Assembly (NCBI GenBank): GCA_020721965.1
Contig: DYLS01000024.1
Location: 108 to 48,307 of the forward strand
Length of the DNA: 48,200 nucleotides
Reading direction: 5' to 3'
From: Blastopirellula marina
GTDB taxonomy: Bacteria; Planctomycetota; Planctomycetia; Pirellulales; Thermoguttaceae
Every line of letters begins with the position of its first letter. Position 1 is the stretch's first letter. A program made the position numbers and the translations under genes. Below, piece after piece: positions 10,901 through 21,434 of the stretch. Under the pieces are notes generated by a model. That model was not told the DNA's origin. It was given only the letters and a program-made list of their open reading frames with translations, and searched no databases.

Positions 10901-12285
10901 AATCGCAGTGGATCGTTCGCAATGCGCGTCGCAATCTCGCGCAGCTCCTCGCCGCTGGTGGAGACTACCGCGGATTTCGTCGCGCTCAAGACCTGTTGGA
11001 TCAAAACCTTCGGGAAACGGACGCTCCCATGGACCGATTCCTGAAGATTCGCTTGATGGCGGGCAGGCCCGAACGATCGCTGCGAATGCAAGCCGTGGAT
11101 GCCTACGAAAAAGAGGCCCGGGCCGGCGTCGACCTGCCGGCAGAGGACCGCTTTCAATGGGCGGTGGCACTGGATTCGCTGGGCCGCTGGTCGGATAGCC
11201 GGGCACAACTCGACGAGCTGATGCGGCGTCGGACGCGGTCTGCCAAACACTTGGAGTTCTATATCCGAAAGCGCATCGAGCACGATTCGCTGGCCGGCGA
11301 AATACGCCCCTTGCTGGACGAATTGCAGAAGCTAGCCTCGTTGTCGTGGACGGTGGACGAGCTGAGTGCCCGCCTGGCGGCGCGGGACGGCGACTCCAGC
11401 GAAGCCGTCCGCCTTCTCGAAGGCTTGCTTCAGGAAGATTCCGCACGCTCCCGCCCGCGTCCGGCCGCAACCCTCGTCCTGCAATGGTTCGAGGAATTGG
11501 GACTTTACCAGGAGGCCGAGAATCATTGGCGTACGCTGGCAGCAGCGCAGCCTCCAGCAGTGCTCGGCTTGGCCGCGTTCCTGGGTCGGCGCGGTCGAGT
11601 CGATGAGGCTTTGGAGCTTTGCCGTACCGCCGCGGCGTCGTGCCCGCCGGACGCCGTCGTCGCTACCGCTGTCAACGTTCTTCGCAACCGCCGCCAAGAT
11701 TGCACGCCGGAGCGAATCGCTGCCGTGAACGAGATCTTCGAAATTGCCGAAAAGGCGGCGGGGCGCACGGCGGGCTGGCTGCTGACGCGGAGCAATTTCC
11801 TCAATTTTTTGGGGCGGCACCAGGAGGCAGCACCGCTTTATCGAGAGCTGTTGCAAAAGCACGACCTCCGCGAATCGCTACGGGCCGGATCCCAAAATAA
11901 TCTGGCGTACGTTTTGGCCGCCTCTGCTCCGGCGCGTGCCTCCCAAGATGCTCAGCCAGAGCTGCAAGAGGCCGAGGCACTCCTAAGGCAAGCCACCGAA
12001 GTACTCGGCCCGCTGCCGAATATTTTGGACACCTGGGCCTTGCTAGAGCTGCGGCGAGGACGGCCGGAATCCGCATTGAACTATGCCCAGCAGGCGGTCG
12101 CCGAAGCGCCGTCGCCACTGACCTATTTGCACCTCGTGCTGGCTTTGCACACGTTGGGAGATCGTGTCGCTGCCGCCCGCGAATGGGAAACTGCCCGACG
12201 CGTTTACGACCTGCAAGCAGAGGCCGTGCCACCTATCGAGCGAGGGGCATTCGAAAAACTTCAGGCCGAGTTGGAAAAGCGATAA
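7927..12285 (+). CDS. Membrane-anchored tetratricopeptide repeat protein
   Basis: The 1452-residue protein begins at a GTG preceded by GAGGGGG, 6 bases upstream. Residues about 15-37 (AWTILVGVLLGLGLLIPW and following) form one membrane segment, after a short N-terminus with K and R, so most of the chain is probably outside the cytoplasm. The rest is alpha-helical and rich in A, L, R and E, with many degenerate 34-residue TPR units; examples are WRRLAGFAERQQQWSEAADA and YRRALQLAPQDPGPKLEWAG. There is no catalytic domain. TPR proteins of this size usually act as scaffolds for envelope complexes. Proteins with one N-terminal helix followed by dozens of TPRs are common in planctomycetes. The gene stands alone, so its partner cannot be inferred. 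Confidence 0.85.
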   Translation: MSNSDRPARWKPNWQAWTILVGVLLGLGLLIPWLHARQLRSTQVKIRQRAEQAEAAAAAARAKGDREAYLTALRDAVRGYDACLRHAPEDVGILTRLASVVAEQADASPGNSQLQANAYQVLNRAVSKSPKDAVLWRRLAGFAERQQQWSEAADAWRTVAQLTPGDVEVLVHRAQCLTKLSRYREAIQVLRQAIQWQPRAVPAYILLAKCYRHPTVGDTAAAEGVLADLVQACGDDAVAYAERARFRLWLRVNTRNPQEATEALRHADEDVAQALRLAPDGVAVRIAAAELALEKGNTTDAESHLSDLGVQNIEDPAVLEMRRRVAAAKGDYAALQAVLAKLADREPVRLAEWFQVCLDQDPPDIAGAEKLLDRMRNASFSPDWTEFFALQLQGAQGELREAAAGLEKLLSKCRRGEPLKAEVVLALSQLYLEMRQWERAIALPAELLQESPNARRVRLVYAGILACVGQADRAMAEFQRLEQELGLERLMASQGVASAYLETLVQAATARTTATQARTSAEALLRRYGDRFPEPQRIAAEARLKAVNGDISSALQQLDDALQRFPDNLMLWSAKVDVQALGGDVAGSAATAQEWIRKSPGSSEAVLLLIRAGIQTNDRQASATLLAEARRAAEAFGDASRIFLLRTLAAAYLKLGDTESAAGIWEHLVDADSQDLENRRLLFELARSRRDYAAMEKQVATLCAAAPESAEAAFVEAGFALAQAVRQGTSTDRRRDFLGKAEEMLARGESLRPRWAEFDRLRAELAVLQGRWEAAIRLLQELHARGLATDSQTAQLVQLLFLSGRDDDAEAVLSSMPLDPRRPELRRIQAELLLREGKVDEAIAAAEQGQSGSPDAIEYLWQARLLTRANRFVQAEEKLRAALELAPDWPTPYLTLTSLAVLQGRPDAAKRVLQDASAHLQGPAGLCALALGYETLSDANSAEQYYRRALQLAPQDPGPKLEWAGFLLRTRRWDEGRRALEELIATQNEAPESQWIVRNARRNLAQLLAAGGDYRGFRRAQDLLDQNLRETDAPMDRFLKIRLMAGRPERSLRMQAVDAYEKEARAGVDLPAEDRFQWAVALDSLGRWSDSRAQLDELMRRRTRSAKHLEFYIRKRIEHDSLAGEIRPLLDELQKLASLSWTVDELSARLAARDGDSSEAVRLLEGLLQEDSARSRPRPAATLVLQWFEELGLYQEAENHWRTLAAAQPPAVLGLAAFLGRRGRVDEALELCRTAAASCPPDAVVATAVNVLRNRRQDCTPERIAAVNEIFEIAEKAAGRTAGWLLTRSNFLNFLGRHQEAAPLYRELLQKHDLRESLRAGSQNNLAYVLAASAPARASQDAQPELQEAEALLRQATEVLGPLPNILDTWALLELRRGRPESALNYAQQAVAEAPSPLTYLHLVLALHTLGDRVAAAREWETARRVYDLQAEAVPPIERGAFEKLQAELEKR

Positions 12286-12868
12286 AATCCCTGCGGCGAC
12301 GGTCCGACGACTTCCACGGCACGCAATTGCCTCGCTCGGATCGAAGGCCCCGGCGGGCAATAGGCCACTGGCTTTAGGCGGCTGTGCGAACCGTGATCTT
12401 GGCATGGAGCTTCTTTATCGCGTGCCTTGAGGAACCCCCGCCTCGAATTGCATGATGAGATCGCTGCTGGCGACCTTTGGCTGACGTTCATGCGGCGGAC
12501 GTCTTCAGATACGAAGGCTTGCTGCATGTCGATAAGGCCTTCCGGATGTCGATCGCGAGGTCGTTGTGGTCTCCGGAGTCGCCGATCCGGGTGCTATCAA
12601 GATCACGACATGGCCGAGATCGCGACGTTGTCAGGGTAATCCCACCTTTGGAATCCGCGGGGATTTCGCTACCATGAATGAGAACCGGAAAGGGGGCACG
12701 CTCCGGGCAGGATTTCGCCTGAACCTAGCTCGGGATAGCCGGTCCAGAAGTTCAAAGCGAAACGGCTGGCGGGCATGGGCAATGGCTTAGGTTGAGCCTC
12801 GCAATTGCCCGGCGAGGCGGCGCCTTTTCCGGCTCGCGACAAGATCGCTCATGCAATGTTTGACTTGA
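12286..12868. other. Intergenic region, 583 bp
   Basis: The stretch between the TPR gene and tRNA-Ser contains only short frames without recognisable domains. There is no clear terminator after the TPR stop and no repeat copy. Nothing else was seen. Confidence 0.5.
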
Positions 12869-12955
12869 GGATGGGTGGCCGAGTGGTCTAAGGCGGCAGT
12901 CTTGAAAACTGCTGTACCCGTTCGGGTACCGGGGGTTCGAATCCCTTCCCATCCG
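12869..12955 (+). tRNA. tRNA-Ser (anticodon UGA)
   Basis: This is an 87-nt class II tRNA. The acceptor strands GGATGGG (12869-12875) and CCCATCC (12948-12954) pair perfectly, followed by discriminator G. The anticodon arm is GCAGT-CTTGAAA-ACTGC, giving anticodon TGA. The long variable arm (TACCCG-TTC-CGGGTA type) is typical of serine. The T arm is GGGGG-TTCGAAT-CCCTT with one imperfect pair. CCA is not encoded; the 3' flank reads CTCTATCC. Confidence 0.97.
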
Positions 12956-14093
12956 CTCTATCCACCTGCGGACTGAAAGGTTGCGTTCCAACGGCCCGTT
13001 AGTGCTATATTGCTGGGTTGTTCTCAACATCTTGTGGTGATGGGAAACAACGCATTGCAACGTATGGTGGGCGCGTCATGCAGGCACACGGACTTTGCGC
13101 TGTAGGATCAGGAAACCTTTGCACTGTAGGGTTAGGAAACGGCCCTGGCCTGGGCCGTTCTTGGTGGTGAATCATCGGTTCGCCCGGTGGAATGTTCACC
13201 CGGGACTGTCAAAGGGGCACCAGCACGTGTCGCGGACAACGCGTTTGCGGATGGCGACTTCGCCGTCGTGGACCGGGAGCAGGAAGTTACGACGGCCCCA
13301 TGCCTGGCGGTAGCTGTGTGAAGCGGCTGGACCAGCCGATAGTTACGCGGGCGGTGATCCGGAGGGTGAGCAAAATCGTTCTCTGGAGCCGGTGCAATGT
13401 CCCGGTGACAGGTCGCGATTGACGCTCTTGTCTTGACACGTGGTGCACGCCCAGTTCACCCGTCGGGCTTTTTCCCGAGAGGGCAGCAAGACGGCACGCG
13501 ACTGGGATATCCAGGGGCTGGCACGCAGATTTCGTGGAGCAACAGCCCAGGTTTGTAACCGTTTACGGAACATGCGGGGTGTCACGGCGTTTTGGCCACG
13601 ACATCCTGTGCTTCGCTTCAGCGATCGGCGGCCACGAGCATGGCGTTTTTGCTATACGACTCGTGAAAGCACCACGTTTTCCGCCACCCGTGAACGGTTA
13701 CCAGGTTCGTTTGAAAGCGGGGAGACACGGAGCCCCAAGTGAATCCCCCTTTGACACTCTGCCCCTTATTTACCTATAATCAATCGCAGATATTGAGCGT
13801 TTCATGTGCTCGCCACGCCATACCACGAGTCCTGGTGGTACAGAAGGACTTGGTAGGGCAGTCGGCAAGCGGCTACCTGGTATTCGGGTGGGCGCCTGGT
13901 GTGTATTCCCCACCATGCCTAAAAGCGATGGACTTCGCAGCATAGGTTGATCCACGCCTCGCTGCGTTTATGCTCACCGCGCATCCGAGTGGTGTAGGTC
14001 AGTCGCATCAGGCAGGCTTGTGCAGGTAGTTTCTGTAGGTAGTTTCTGTTGAGTTGCTAAATTGGGGGTAAAAGCCGGCATGGCGCATGATAG
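12956..14093. other. Gene-poor region between two tRNAs, 1138 bp
   Basis: It holds the first copy of the dispersed repeat (near 13001-13108) with its duplicated 24-nt tail, and a 13-bp tandem duplication of GTAGGTAGTTTCT (second unit 14034-14046, first unit GCAGGTAGTTTCT just before it). No frame here resembles a protein I know. The interval from 13141 to about 14020 has nothing else I can support. Confidence 0.5.
13001..13140 (+). repeat. MITE-like dispersed repeat, copy A, with duplicated tail
   Basis: The copy starts TTAGTGCTATATTGCTGG (left terminus degraded). It keeps the conserved core CTCAACATCTTGTGGTGATG and ends GGACTTTGCGCTGTAGGATC. Its core is identical over 34 bp to copy B, and another 27 bp before the right end is also identical to B. 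The right terminus is duplicated in tandem as two 24-nt units, 13093-13116 (CTTTGCGCTGTAGGATCAGG and AAAC) and 13117-13140 (CTTTGCACTGTAGGGTTAGG and AAAC). The copy is non-coding and lies just after tRNA-Ser. Confidence 0.85.
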
Positions 14094-14166
14094 GGACAGG
14101 TAGCTCAGTTGGTAGAGCACTGGACTGAAAATCCAGGTGTCGGCGGTTCAATCCCGCCCCTGTCCA
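14094..14166 (+). tRNA. tRNA-Phe (anticodon GAA)
   Basis: This is a 73-nt standard cloverleaf. Acceptor GGACAGG pairs with CCTGTCC (14159-14165), with discriminator A. The D arm is GCTC-AGTTGGTA-GAGC, the anticodon arm CTGGA-CTGAAAA-TCCAG (anticodon GAA), and the T arm GGCGG-TTCAATC-CCGCC. All stems pair fully. CCA is not encoded. It is bracketed by repeat copies A and B. Confidence 0.97.
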
Positions 14167-14622
14167 CTGGCCTCGAATGAGGCATGAGTGATTTCAACCC
14201 CACCGAAGTTCGAGCTGCTCTTGGGCGCAAAAGAGGCAACCCATCGGGTCGTAAATCCTAATTTGTATCAAAGCCCGGCTTGGGCGATGGCGATCATTGC
14301 GAGACAACCCGAGACAACCGTCGTTGGCCGGATTTGGTTTCCAACTAGTGCTACAGGGCTGGGTTGTTCTCAACATCTTGTGGTGATGGGATGCAACGTA
14401 GGGTGGGGGCATCATGCAGGCACACGGACTTTGCGCTGCAGGATTAGCTTCTTCGCCAGGGAAAAATCTCTGTTTGCGCTCGCGTAGTTGCCGTGAAAAG
14501 GGCCGGCTCTTCCCTGAGCGGGAGCTTCCGATGGTGCTAGCTGCGAACGCTGGGCACACAACGCTCGTGGCTTTTGGACAAGAATCGAAGTGCGGCAAGC
14601 GGCCTTGGCGGTGCACGACGCC
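14167..14622. other. Intergenic region after tRNA-Phe, 456 bp
   Basis: The region contains repeat copy B and otherwise only short frames. I see no terminator-like hairpin with a T-run for the tRNA or for the converging yceH gene. Confidence 0.5.
14347..14445 (+). repeat. MITE-like dispersed repeat, copy B
   Basis: The copy starts (C)TAGTGCTACAGGGCTGGG and ends GGACTTTGCGCTGCAGGATT, with the same core as copy A (CTCAACATCTTGTGGTGATG). The left terminus TAGTGCTACAG matches copy D read on the minus strand. A and B are in the same orientation about 1.2-1.3 kb apart and bracket tRNA-Phe. The copy is non-coding. Confidence 0.85.
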
Positions 14623-15468
14623 TTAGCCCAACCCCCCCAGCTCTTTGCGCAAAGCGGACAGATCATTCTGAAGGGCTCGCATCTCTTCCGACATCGCCCG
14701 CATCTCCTGGTGAATGGCTTCGACGGCTCGCTCTAGATGGGACATGCGAGCTTCCAGATCGGAATCCTGGCCAAGGGTCGAGGCGGTAGCGGCCGATTGG
14801 GGTGGGGAGGCGGTCGCGACGGACGATGGATCGGCCACCGGAGTGTTGGTCCAAGTTGCTGCAACAGCGTCCTGGGGCTGGATGGCGTCGAACGAGTTGC
14901 TCCATGCACCCTGGTATTGGGCACGGATTCGTTCCAATTCTTGAGGAAGATGAAAGGCATGCGTCACCGTATGTCCCCGGCCGGGCGGCGTCAACTGATG
15001 CAGCATCCCTTTTTTCTCCAAGGCGTCGAGGACGGTTCTGAGGGCTGGCAGGTCGGGGATCGGGTCCATGCGGCTGACGTGAGCGCGGAGTTCTCCCTCT
15101 GTTTGTGGACCGCGCAGGAGCAGTTCACATAGGACGCTCAGCTCCAGCTTATCCACTCCGAGCCATTCGTAGGCATAATGCCGATACTTGTCGACGCGGC
15201 CAACCCCCTGAATGATTCCCACCGCGCCATGCCGCCGGAGGGCCTCCAGGGCCGTTTCGACGGCAGAGTTATCGAGATGCATCTCGGGGTTGCGACTATT
15301 CTTTTGGTTGCAACCGGCCACGATTGCGTTGAGGGTCAGAGGATAGGCGTTGGGTGTGGCCTTGGCCTTTTCGATCAGTACACCAAGCACGCGCCGCTCG
15401 ATGAGACTGAGGGGGCGTCCACGGCCCGGGTATTCCTGTCTTTCGCTTGCAGTCTCGCCTTCGTTCAT
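14623..15468 (-). CDS. yceH: YceH/DUF480 family winged-helix protein
   Basis: The 281-residue protein matches the YceH (DUF480) family. Near residue 27 it has the signature RVLGVLIEKAKATPNAYPLT followed by LNAIVAGCNQKNSRNP, and a second winged-helix half around residues 100-185 (ELSVLCELLLRGPQTEGELR). The family normally has about 215 residues. Here the C-terminus is longer, with an Ala/Ser/Thr/Pro-rich linker (about 190-235) and a coiled coil at about 236-281 (LEARMSHLERAVEAIHQEMR), which suggests oligomerisation. The molecular role of the family is unclear; it is thought to bind nucleic acid. The gene starts 42 bases after the helicase stop, so the two are probably co-transcribed. Confidence 0.9.
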   Translation of the reverse strand: MNEGETASERQEYPGRGRPLSLIERRVLGVLIEKAKATPNAYPLTLNAIVAGCNQKNSRNPEMHLDNSAVETALEALRRHGAVGIIQGVGRVDKYRHYAYEWLGVDKLELSVLCELLLRGPQTEGELRAHVSRMDPIPDLPALRTVLDALEKKGMLHQLTPPGRGHTVTHAFHLPQELERIRAQYQGAWSNSFDAIQPQDAVAATWTNTPVADPSSVATASPPQSAATASTLGQDSDLEARMSHLERAVEAIHQEMRAMSEEMRALQNDLSALRKELGGLG

Positions 15469-15510
15469 GGGATGATGCCTCCGAATCAGTCGCCGACGCC
15501 GGCGCAGGGG

Positions 15511-17760
<2,250 letters not shown>

Positions 17761-17841
17761 GGAATAGCTCGATCCGTTGTCTTCCTGTGCCAACGGCAGC
17801 GTCTTCGATCAAGCCGCGTGCGGATTGGAATCGGGCAGCCG

Positions 17842-18948
17842 TCATCCGAGCGTATTGCGGTTCTCCTCGTGGAATCGCAACATGAAATCCCGCAGTGCGA
17901 CGACGCCCCGCCACGGCATGGCATTGTAAATCGAGGCGCGGCAACCGCCCACCGAGCGATGCCCTTCCAGGTTATACAGCCCGGCCTTTTTCGCCTCCGC
18001 CAGGAATTCCTTTTCGATGTCGCCGTTGGGCAAGCGGAAGGCGATGTTCATGGCGGAGCGGCTGCCTGGCGCCGCGTGCACGGTGTAGAAGCCGCCGCAA
18101 GACTCGATCGCCTCGTAAAGGAGATTCGCTTTTTTCTCGTTGAACTCTTTCAGCTTGTTGAGGTCGCCAAATTCGCGCAGCACCCAATCGGTTACCAATT
18201 TGACCATATATACGGCGAAGACCGGCGGTGTGTTGAGCAGCGACTTGTGCTCTGCCAGTTGCCGGTAATTCAGCATGACGGGCAAGTCGTCAGGGCAGCG
18301 ATCCAGAAAATCCTTGCGGATGATGACGACAGTTACGCCGGCGGGGCCGAGATTCTTTTGGGCACAAGCGAAGAGGATGCCATAACGGCGAATATCGAGC
18401 GGGCGGCTGAGCAGTTCCGACGAGGCGTCACAGACGAGCGGGACGCCATTCGTTTCCGGTTCGCGTGGAAACTGCACGCCCGCGATCGTTTCGTTGATGC
18501 AAATGTACAAATACAGCGAGTCGGGGGCGATTTGGATTTCCTCGTCGCGAGGTACCCGATCGTAATTCGTCGCCTTGCCATCCCATGCCGCATGGGCCTG
18601 CCCCTGCGTGGTCGCTTCCGCGAGGGCTTGCTTGCTCCAAGTGCCGCTAACGACGTAAGATGCCTTGCACCCGGTATTGCGCAGAAAATTCAGGGGGATC
18701 ATGCCAAACTGCAACTTGGCTCCACCTTGCAAAAAGAGGACGGCGTAGTCTTCTGGAATTTCCAGGAGCCTTCGCAGATTCTGCTCCGCCGCTTGTATAA
18801 TCTCAGTAAACGCCGCCGAGCGGTGGCTGATTTCCAAGATCGACATCCCAACACCCGGTAGGGCCACGAGATGTTTCTGGGCTTCTTCCAGTACCGGTTC
18901 CGGCAGAACGGCGGGACCGGGCGAAAAATTATAGACGCGTTGCGTCAT
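17842..18948 (-). CDS. serC: Phosphoserine aminotransferase
   Basis: The 368-residue protein is a fold-type I PLP enzyme converting 3-phosphohydroxypyruvate and glutamate to phosphoserine (serine and pyridoxal phosphate biosynthesis). It opens with the family hallmark YNFSPGPAVLPEPVLEEAQK, has ISHRS at 40-44, GGAKLQF in the cofactor pocket, and the PLP-binding lysine at residue 198 in ACAQKNLGPAG. EGHRSVGGCRASIYNAMP near the end matches the substrate phosphate-binding region. The length is normal. The ATG at 18948 follows AGGAG 8 bases upstream. It is first in a probable serC-helicase-yceH transcript. The 21-bp repeats at 19061-19102, about 115 bases upstream, are candidate control sites. Confidence 0.96.
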   Translation of the reverse strand: MTQRVYNFSPGPAVLPEPVLEEAQKHLVALPGVGMSILEISHRSAAFTEIIQAAEQNLRRLLEIPEDYAVLFLQGGAKLQFGMIPLNFLRNTGCKASYVVSGTWSKQALAEATTQGQAHAAWDGKATNYDRVPRDEEIQIAPDSLYLYICINETIAGVQFPREPETNGVPLVCDASSELLSRPLDIRRYGILFACAQKNLGPAGVTVVIIRKDFLDRCPDDLPVMLNYRQLAEHKSLLNTPPVFAVYMVKLVTDWVLREFGDLNKLKEFNEKKANLLYEAIESCGGFYTVHAAPGSRSAMNIAFRLPNGDIEKEFLAEAKKAGLYNLEGHRSVGGCRASIYNAMPWRGVVALRDFMLRFHEENRNTLG

Positions 18949-19060
18949 CTCACCAGCTCCTGTATTTCCAAATCGTAAAGTACGCAGAATCCGTTATTAT
19001 CTTTCCACGCTCCCCGAAACCACAGGCGTGCCATCTCGTTCCTGTCTTCACCGCCGATCA

Positions 19061-19102
19061 AGACCAAAATGATATCGATTGAGACCGAAATGATATTCGG
19101 TA
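19061..19102. promoter_or_regulatory. Tandem 21-bp repeat upstream of serC, possible operator pair
   Basis: Two adjacent 21-bp units start AGACCAAAATGATATCGATT (19061) and AGACCGAAATGATATTCGGT (19082). The first 15 bases differ at one position. Each contains GATAT, and the second lies inside GATATTCGGTATC, a short inverted repeat; the first contains the palindrome GATATC. A 21-bp period places the units on the same face of the helix. The position 113-154 bases before the serC start suits a regulator site. I do not recognise the regulator. Confidence 0.4.
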
Positions 19103-19497
19103 TCAACTCTCCGTTTCTCAAGTCTTCGTTTCTTGCGTGAGCAAGGCAGAGTTTTCTGGGATTGACGCTATGTTTGCCGATCCTTCGCAAATCGAGACAC
19201 GGTTTTGCCGACCTGCGTTCGGTGACCCGCTCACGGAGCATTTGCTGCGGAGCATTCGCCGCAGGCACGCGATTCCGCTAGGGTATCCCCCATCACTGAG
19301 TTCTGCAATCGGGGGGAATTTGCTTGGTTGGCCCCGCCCATGCCCCTCCCCCGGTTTCCGATCCAGAATGGAACGGCGGCCGCTTATGCCTCTCAGGGCG
19401 AAGGCGCGACGAGAGAGGACGATTGTGTGGCGTATGGATATGGCGGAGGTAGTCGTTCACAGGACTTCTTGTCGTTACAAAAACGGCTTGTCCCCTT

Positions 19498-19526
19498 GTC
19501 ATTTCGAGCGAAGCGAGAAATCTTGT
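19498..19526. repeat. REP-like hairpin (GTCATTTCGAGCGAAGCGAG type)
   Basis: The sequence TGTCATTTCGAGCGAAGCGA followed by GAAATCTTG forms a hairpin in which ATTTC pairs with GAAAT and GC with GC, around a small internal loop. This intergenic repeat type is widespread in unrelated bacteria and commonly yields the false peptide FLASLEM in the other strand. Only one copy is seen here. Confidence 0.7.
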
Positions 19527-20021
19527 GGCGTCCCACCGCCATTGCACACTACTATAGGTTGCGTCTAAGAGTCGATGGCGATGCTATATGCTGCGCCTCG
19601 ATGGACGTGTGCAATGAGAATAGGCCAGCGGGGAAATCTGCGAAGAGGCACGCAGAATACGGCCCAAACCGGGCGCGAATGGAGGTCCAAATGCCCGGCA
19701 CAACCCCCGGGGCATGAAAGGCCTTCGGGCCACGGAATGCGCGACGGTCGGTCGCCCCTCGTGTCAATTTCACGCCGTCAATTTCGCGCCGGACGCGGCC
19801 AGTAACGCACTTTGGCCAGATCGCGGGTCCGCGGGACGGTCATCCCAACGCCACGGCTCGTCCAAACGAATGCTTCCGCGCCAGGACGGAATGTCACTTT
19901 GAATGGCCCGCAGGCGCCGCTATTATTAAGACGAACTTCTCAGCATGCAAAAGTCGAGACCGTAATATTGGAATAGGCCACTGAGGCAGTAACATTGGAA
20001 GAAATCATCGCCGGAGGCAGC

Positions 20022-21242
20022 ATGTTTGCAACCGAATATCACGCAGGAGTTTGCTCTCGCAAGTGCGTCCCCACGCACGGCTGCCAGTGGTGCATTTGCG
20101 CAAGTAGTCGGTTTCCGGTTTTGGCAATCAGGTCTGCCATTGCTTGGGCCTGCGTCTTGTTGGGCGCCGGATGGCTTCACGGTATGGACCTCCTGCGGAT
20201 TCAGGATCCGGACGGCCAACGCGAATTGCGGGGCAAAATCCTGGCCGAAGGAGGAGATGGGGGCATCCTCTTGTTGGGGCAGGACGGTGGTCTGACCGCA
20301 GTCCTGCCCGACCAAATCCTTTCCCGAGGCAGTGACAAATCACCTTTTACGGCCTTGAACGCCGAGGAAATTTCCGCCTTATGGTTATCGCGGCTGCCAG
20401 CGGGATTCGAGGTCCATCGCACGGCCCATTACGTGGTTTTGCACAATGCCTCGCGCGAGTATGCCCGATGGTGCGGTGGCCTGCTGGAGCGACTTTATAC
20501 ATCGTTCACGAACTATTTTACACGGCGAGGTGTCACAATCTCACCGCCCGAGTTTCCCTTGGTCGCCATCGTGTATGCCTCGCGATCGGAATACATCGAG
20601 CAGTGCCGCGAGGAGGTGGGGCCAGCAGTCTCTCAGGTTCACGGTCACTTCAACTTGCAGACCAACGTGGTGAAGATGTACGATCTGACCGGTTCGGGAG
20701 GCAAGGCGTCCGCTGCGGATCTATCGCGTTCTTTGGCCAGACCGGAGACGCAACACAACATCGCGACCGTGGTCCACGAAGCGGCACATCAGTTGGCCAA
20801 CAATTGCGGGCTGATTTACCGGTGGAATGATACGCCGCAGTGGCTGAACGAGGGGCTGGCCATGTTCTTCGAAACGCCGGACCCACGCAGCAGTCGTGCG
20901 GTGACGGCCGTGGGACTGGTCAATGCGGCCCGGCTCTCGCAATTTCGCAGCTATCTTTCGCGCCGCCCCGCCGATTCGCTGCAAACGCTGCTGAAAGATG
21001 ACCATCGCGTACAGCACACGGATACCGCCGCCGACGCTTACGCCGAGAGTTGGGCCTTGGTGTATTACCTTCTCCTTCAGCGGCCTAAGGAGTTCAAGGC
21101 CTACGTCGAGCGAATAGCGTCCAAGCCGCCGTTGGTGTATGCGGATGCCGAAGAGCGGATCCGCGACTTTCGCGAGACGGTATCCGAGGATCTGGAGAAG
21201 CTGGATGCCGATTTCGTCCGCTTCATTTCGCGATTGAAATGA
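20022..21242 (+). CDS. DUF1570-type HExxH metalloprotease-like protein
   Basis: The 406-residue protein starts at ATG 20022, which follows GGAGG with 4-5 bases between. A TTG 27 bases upstream is less likely. The N-terminus carries a Cys-rich leader and one hydrophobic segment (VLAIRSAIAWACVLLGAGWL), so the protein is probably exported or membrane-anchored. The core has VVHEAAHQLANNC, a zinc-binding HExxH motif near residue 250, followed about 30 residues later by WLNEGLAMFFE, where the Glu could be the third ligand. This is the pattern of DUF1570 and related peptidase_MA-like proteins, frequent in planctomycetes. A proteolytic role is inferred from the motif, not proven. Its neighbour downstream on the same strand is a secreted oxidoreductase 192 bases away. 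Confidence 0.8.
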   Translation: MFATEYHAGVCSRKCVPTHGCQWCICASSRFPVLAIRSAIAWACVLLGAGWLHGMDLLRIQDPDGQRELRGKILAEGGDGGILLLGQDGGLTAVLPDQILSRGSDKSPFTALNAEEISALWLSRLPAGFEVHRTAHYVVLHNASREYARWCGGLLERLYTSFTNYFTRRGVTISPPEFPLVAIVYASRSEYIEQCREEVGPAVSQVHGHFNLQTNVVKMYDLTGSGGKASAADLSRSLARPETQHNIATVVHEAAHQLANNCGLIYRWNDTPQWLNEGLAMFFETPDPRSSRAVTAVGLVNAARLSQFRSYLSRRPADSLQTLLKDDHRVQHTDTAADAYAESWALVYYLLLQRPKEFKAYVERIASKPPLVYADAEERIRDFRETVSEDLEKLDADFVRFISRLK

Positions 21243-21434
21243 AAATGAAATAGCCAGGCAGGCCCTGACGCTCACCGCCCAAGGCAGACCTGCGGTCGGC
21301 CAGCGTGGACCGCGAGCTGCTTGTTTTCCGAAAGTTCACACCGTATCATGTGGGGCGTTCGCTCGGCGGCGAGATCGCCGTTAACCCAGCGATTCAAGAT
21401 TACACGTTTGGCACTTGCGATGAGGGATTGAACC

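Larger units (their letters stand above)
18949..20021. other. Divergent intergenic region, 1073 bp
   Basis: The region separates serC (minus) from the DUF1570 gene (plus). It contains the 21-bp tandem repeat at 19061-19102 and one REP-like hairpin at 19498-19526. The remaining frames, including one that crosses the serC start on the minus strand and one reading through the REP hairpin, have no recognisable protein content. Promoters for both flanking genes must lie here but are not obvious. Confidence 0.5.

Noticed and set aside
13915-13950. Another decayed right terminus of the dispersed repeat (GGACTTCGCAGCATAGGTTG)
   Set aside because: Only about 15 of 20 bases match, and no core sequence precedes it.
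18945-19268. A 107-residue minus-strand frame overlapping the serC start
   Set aside because: It reads through the 21-bp repeat, has no recognisable domain or ribosome binding site, and overlaps the well-supported serC start.
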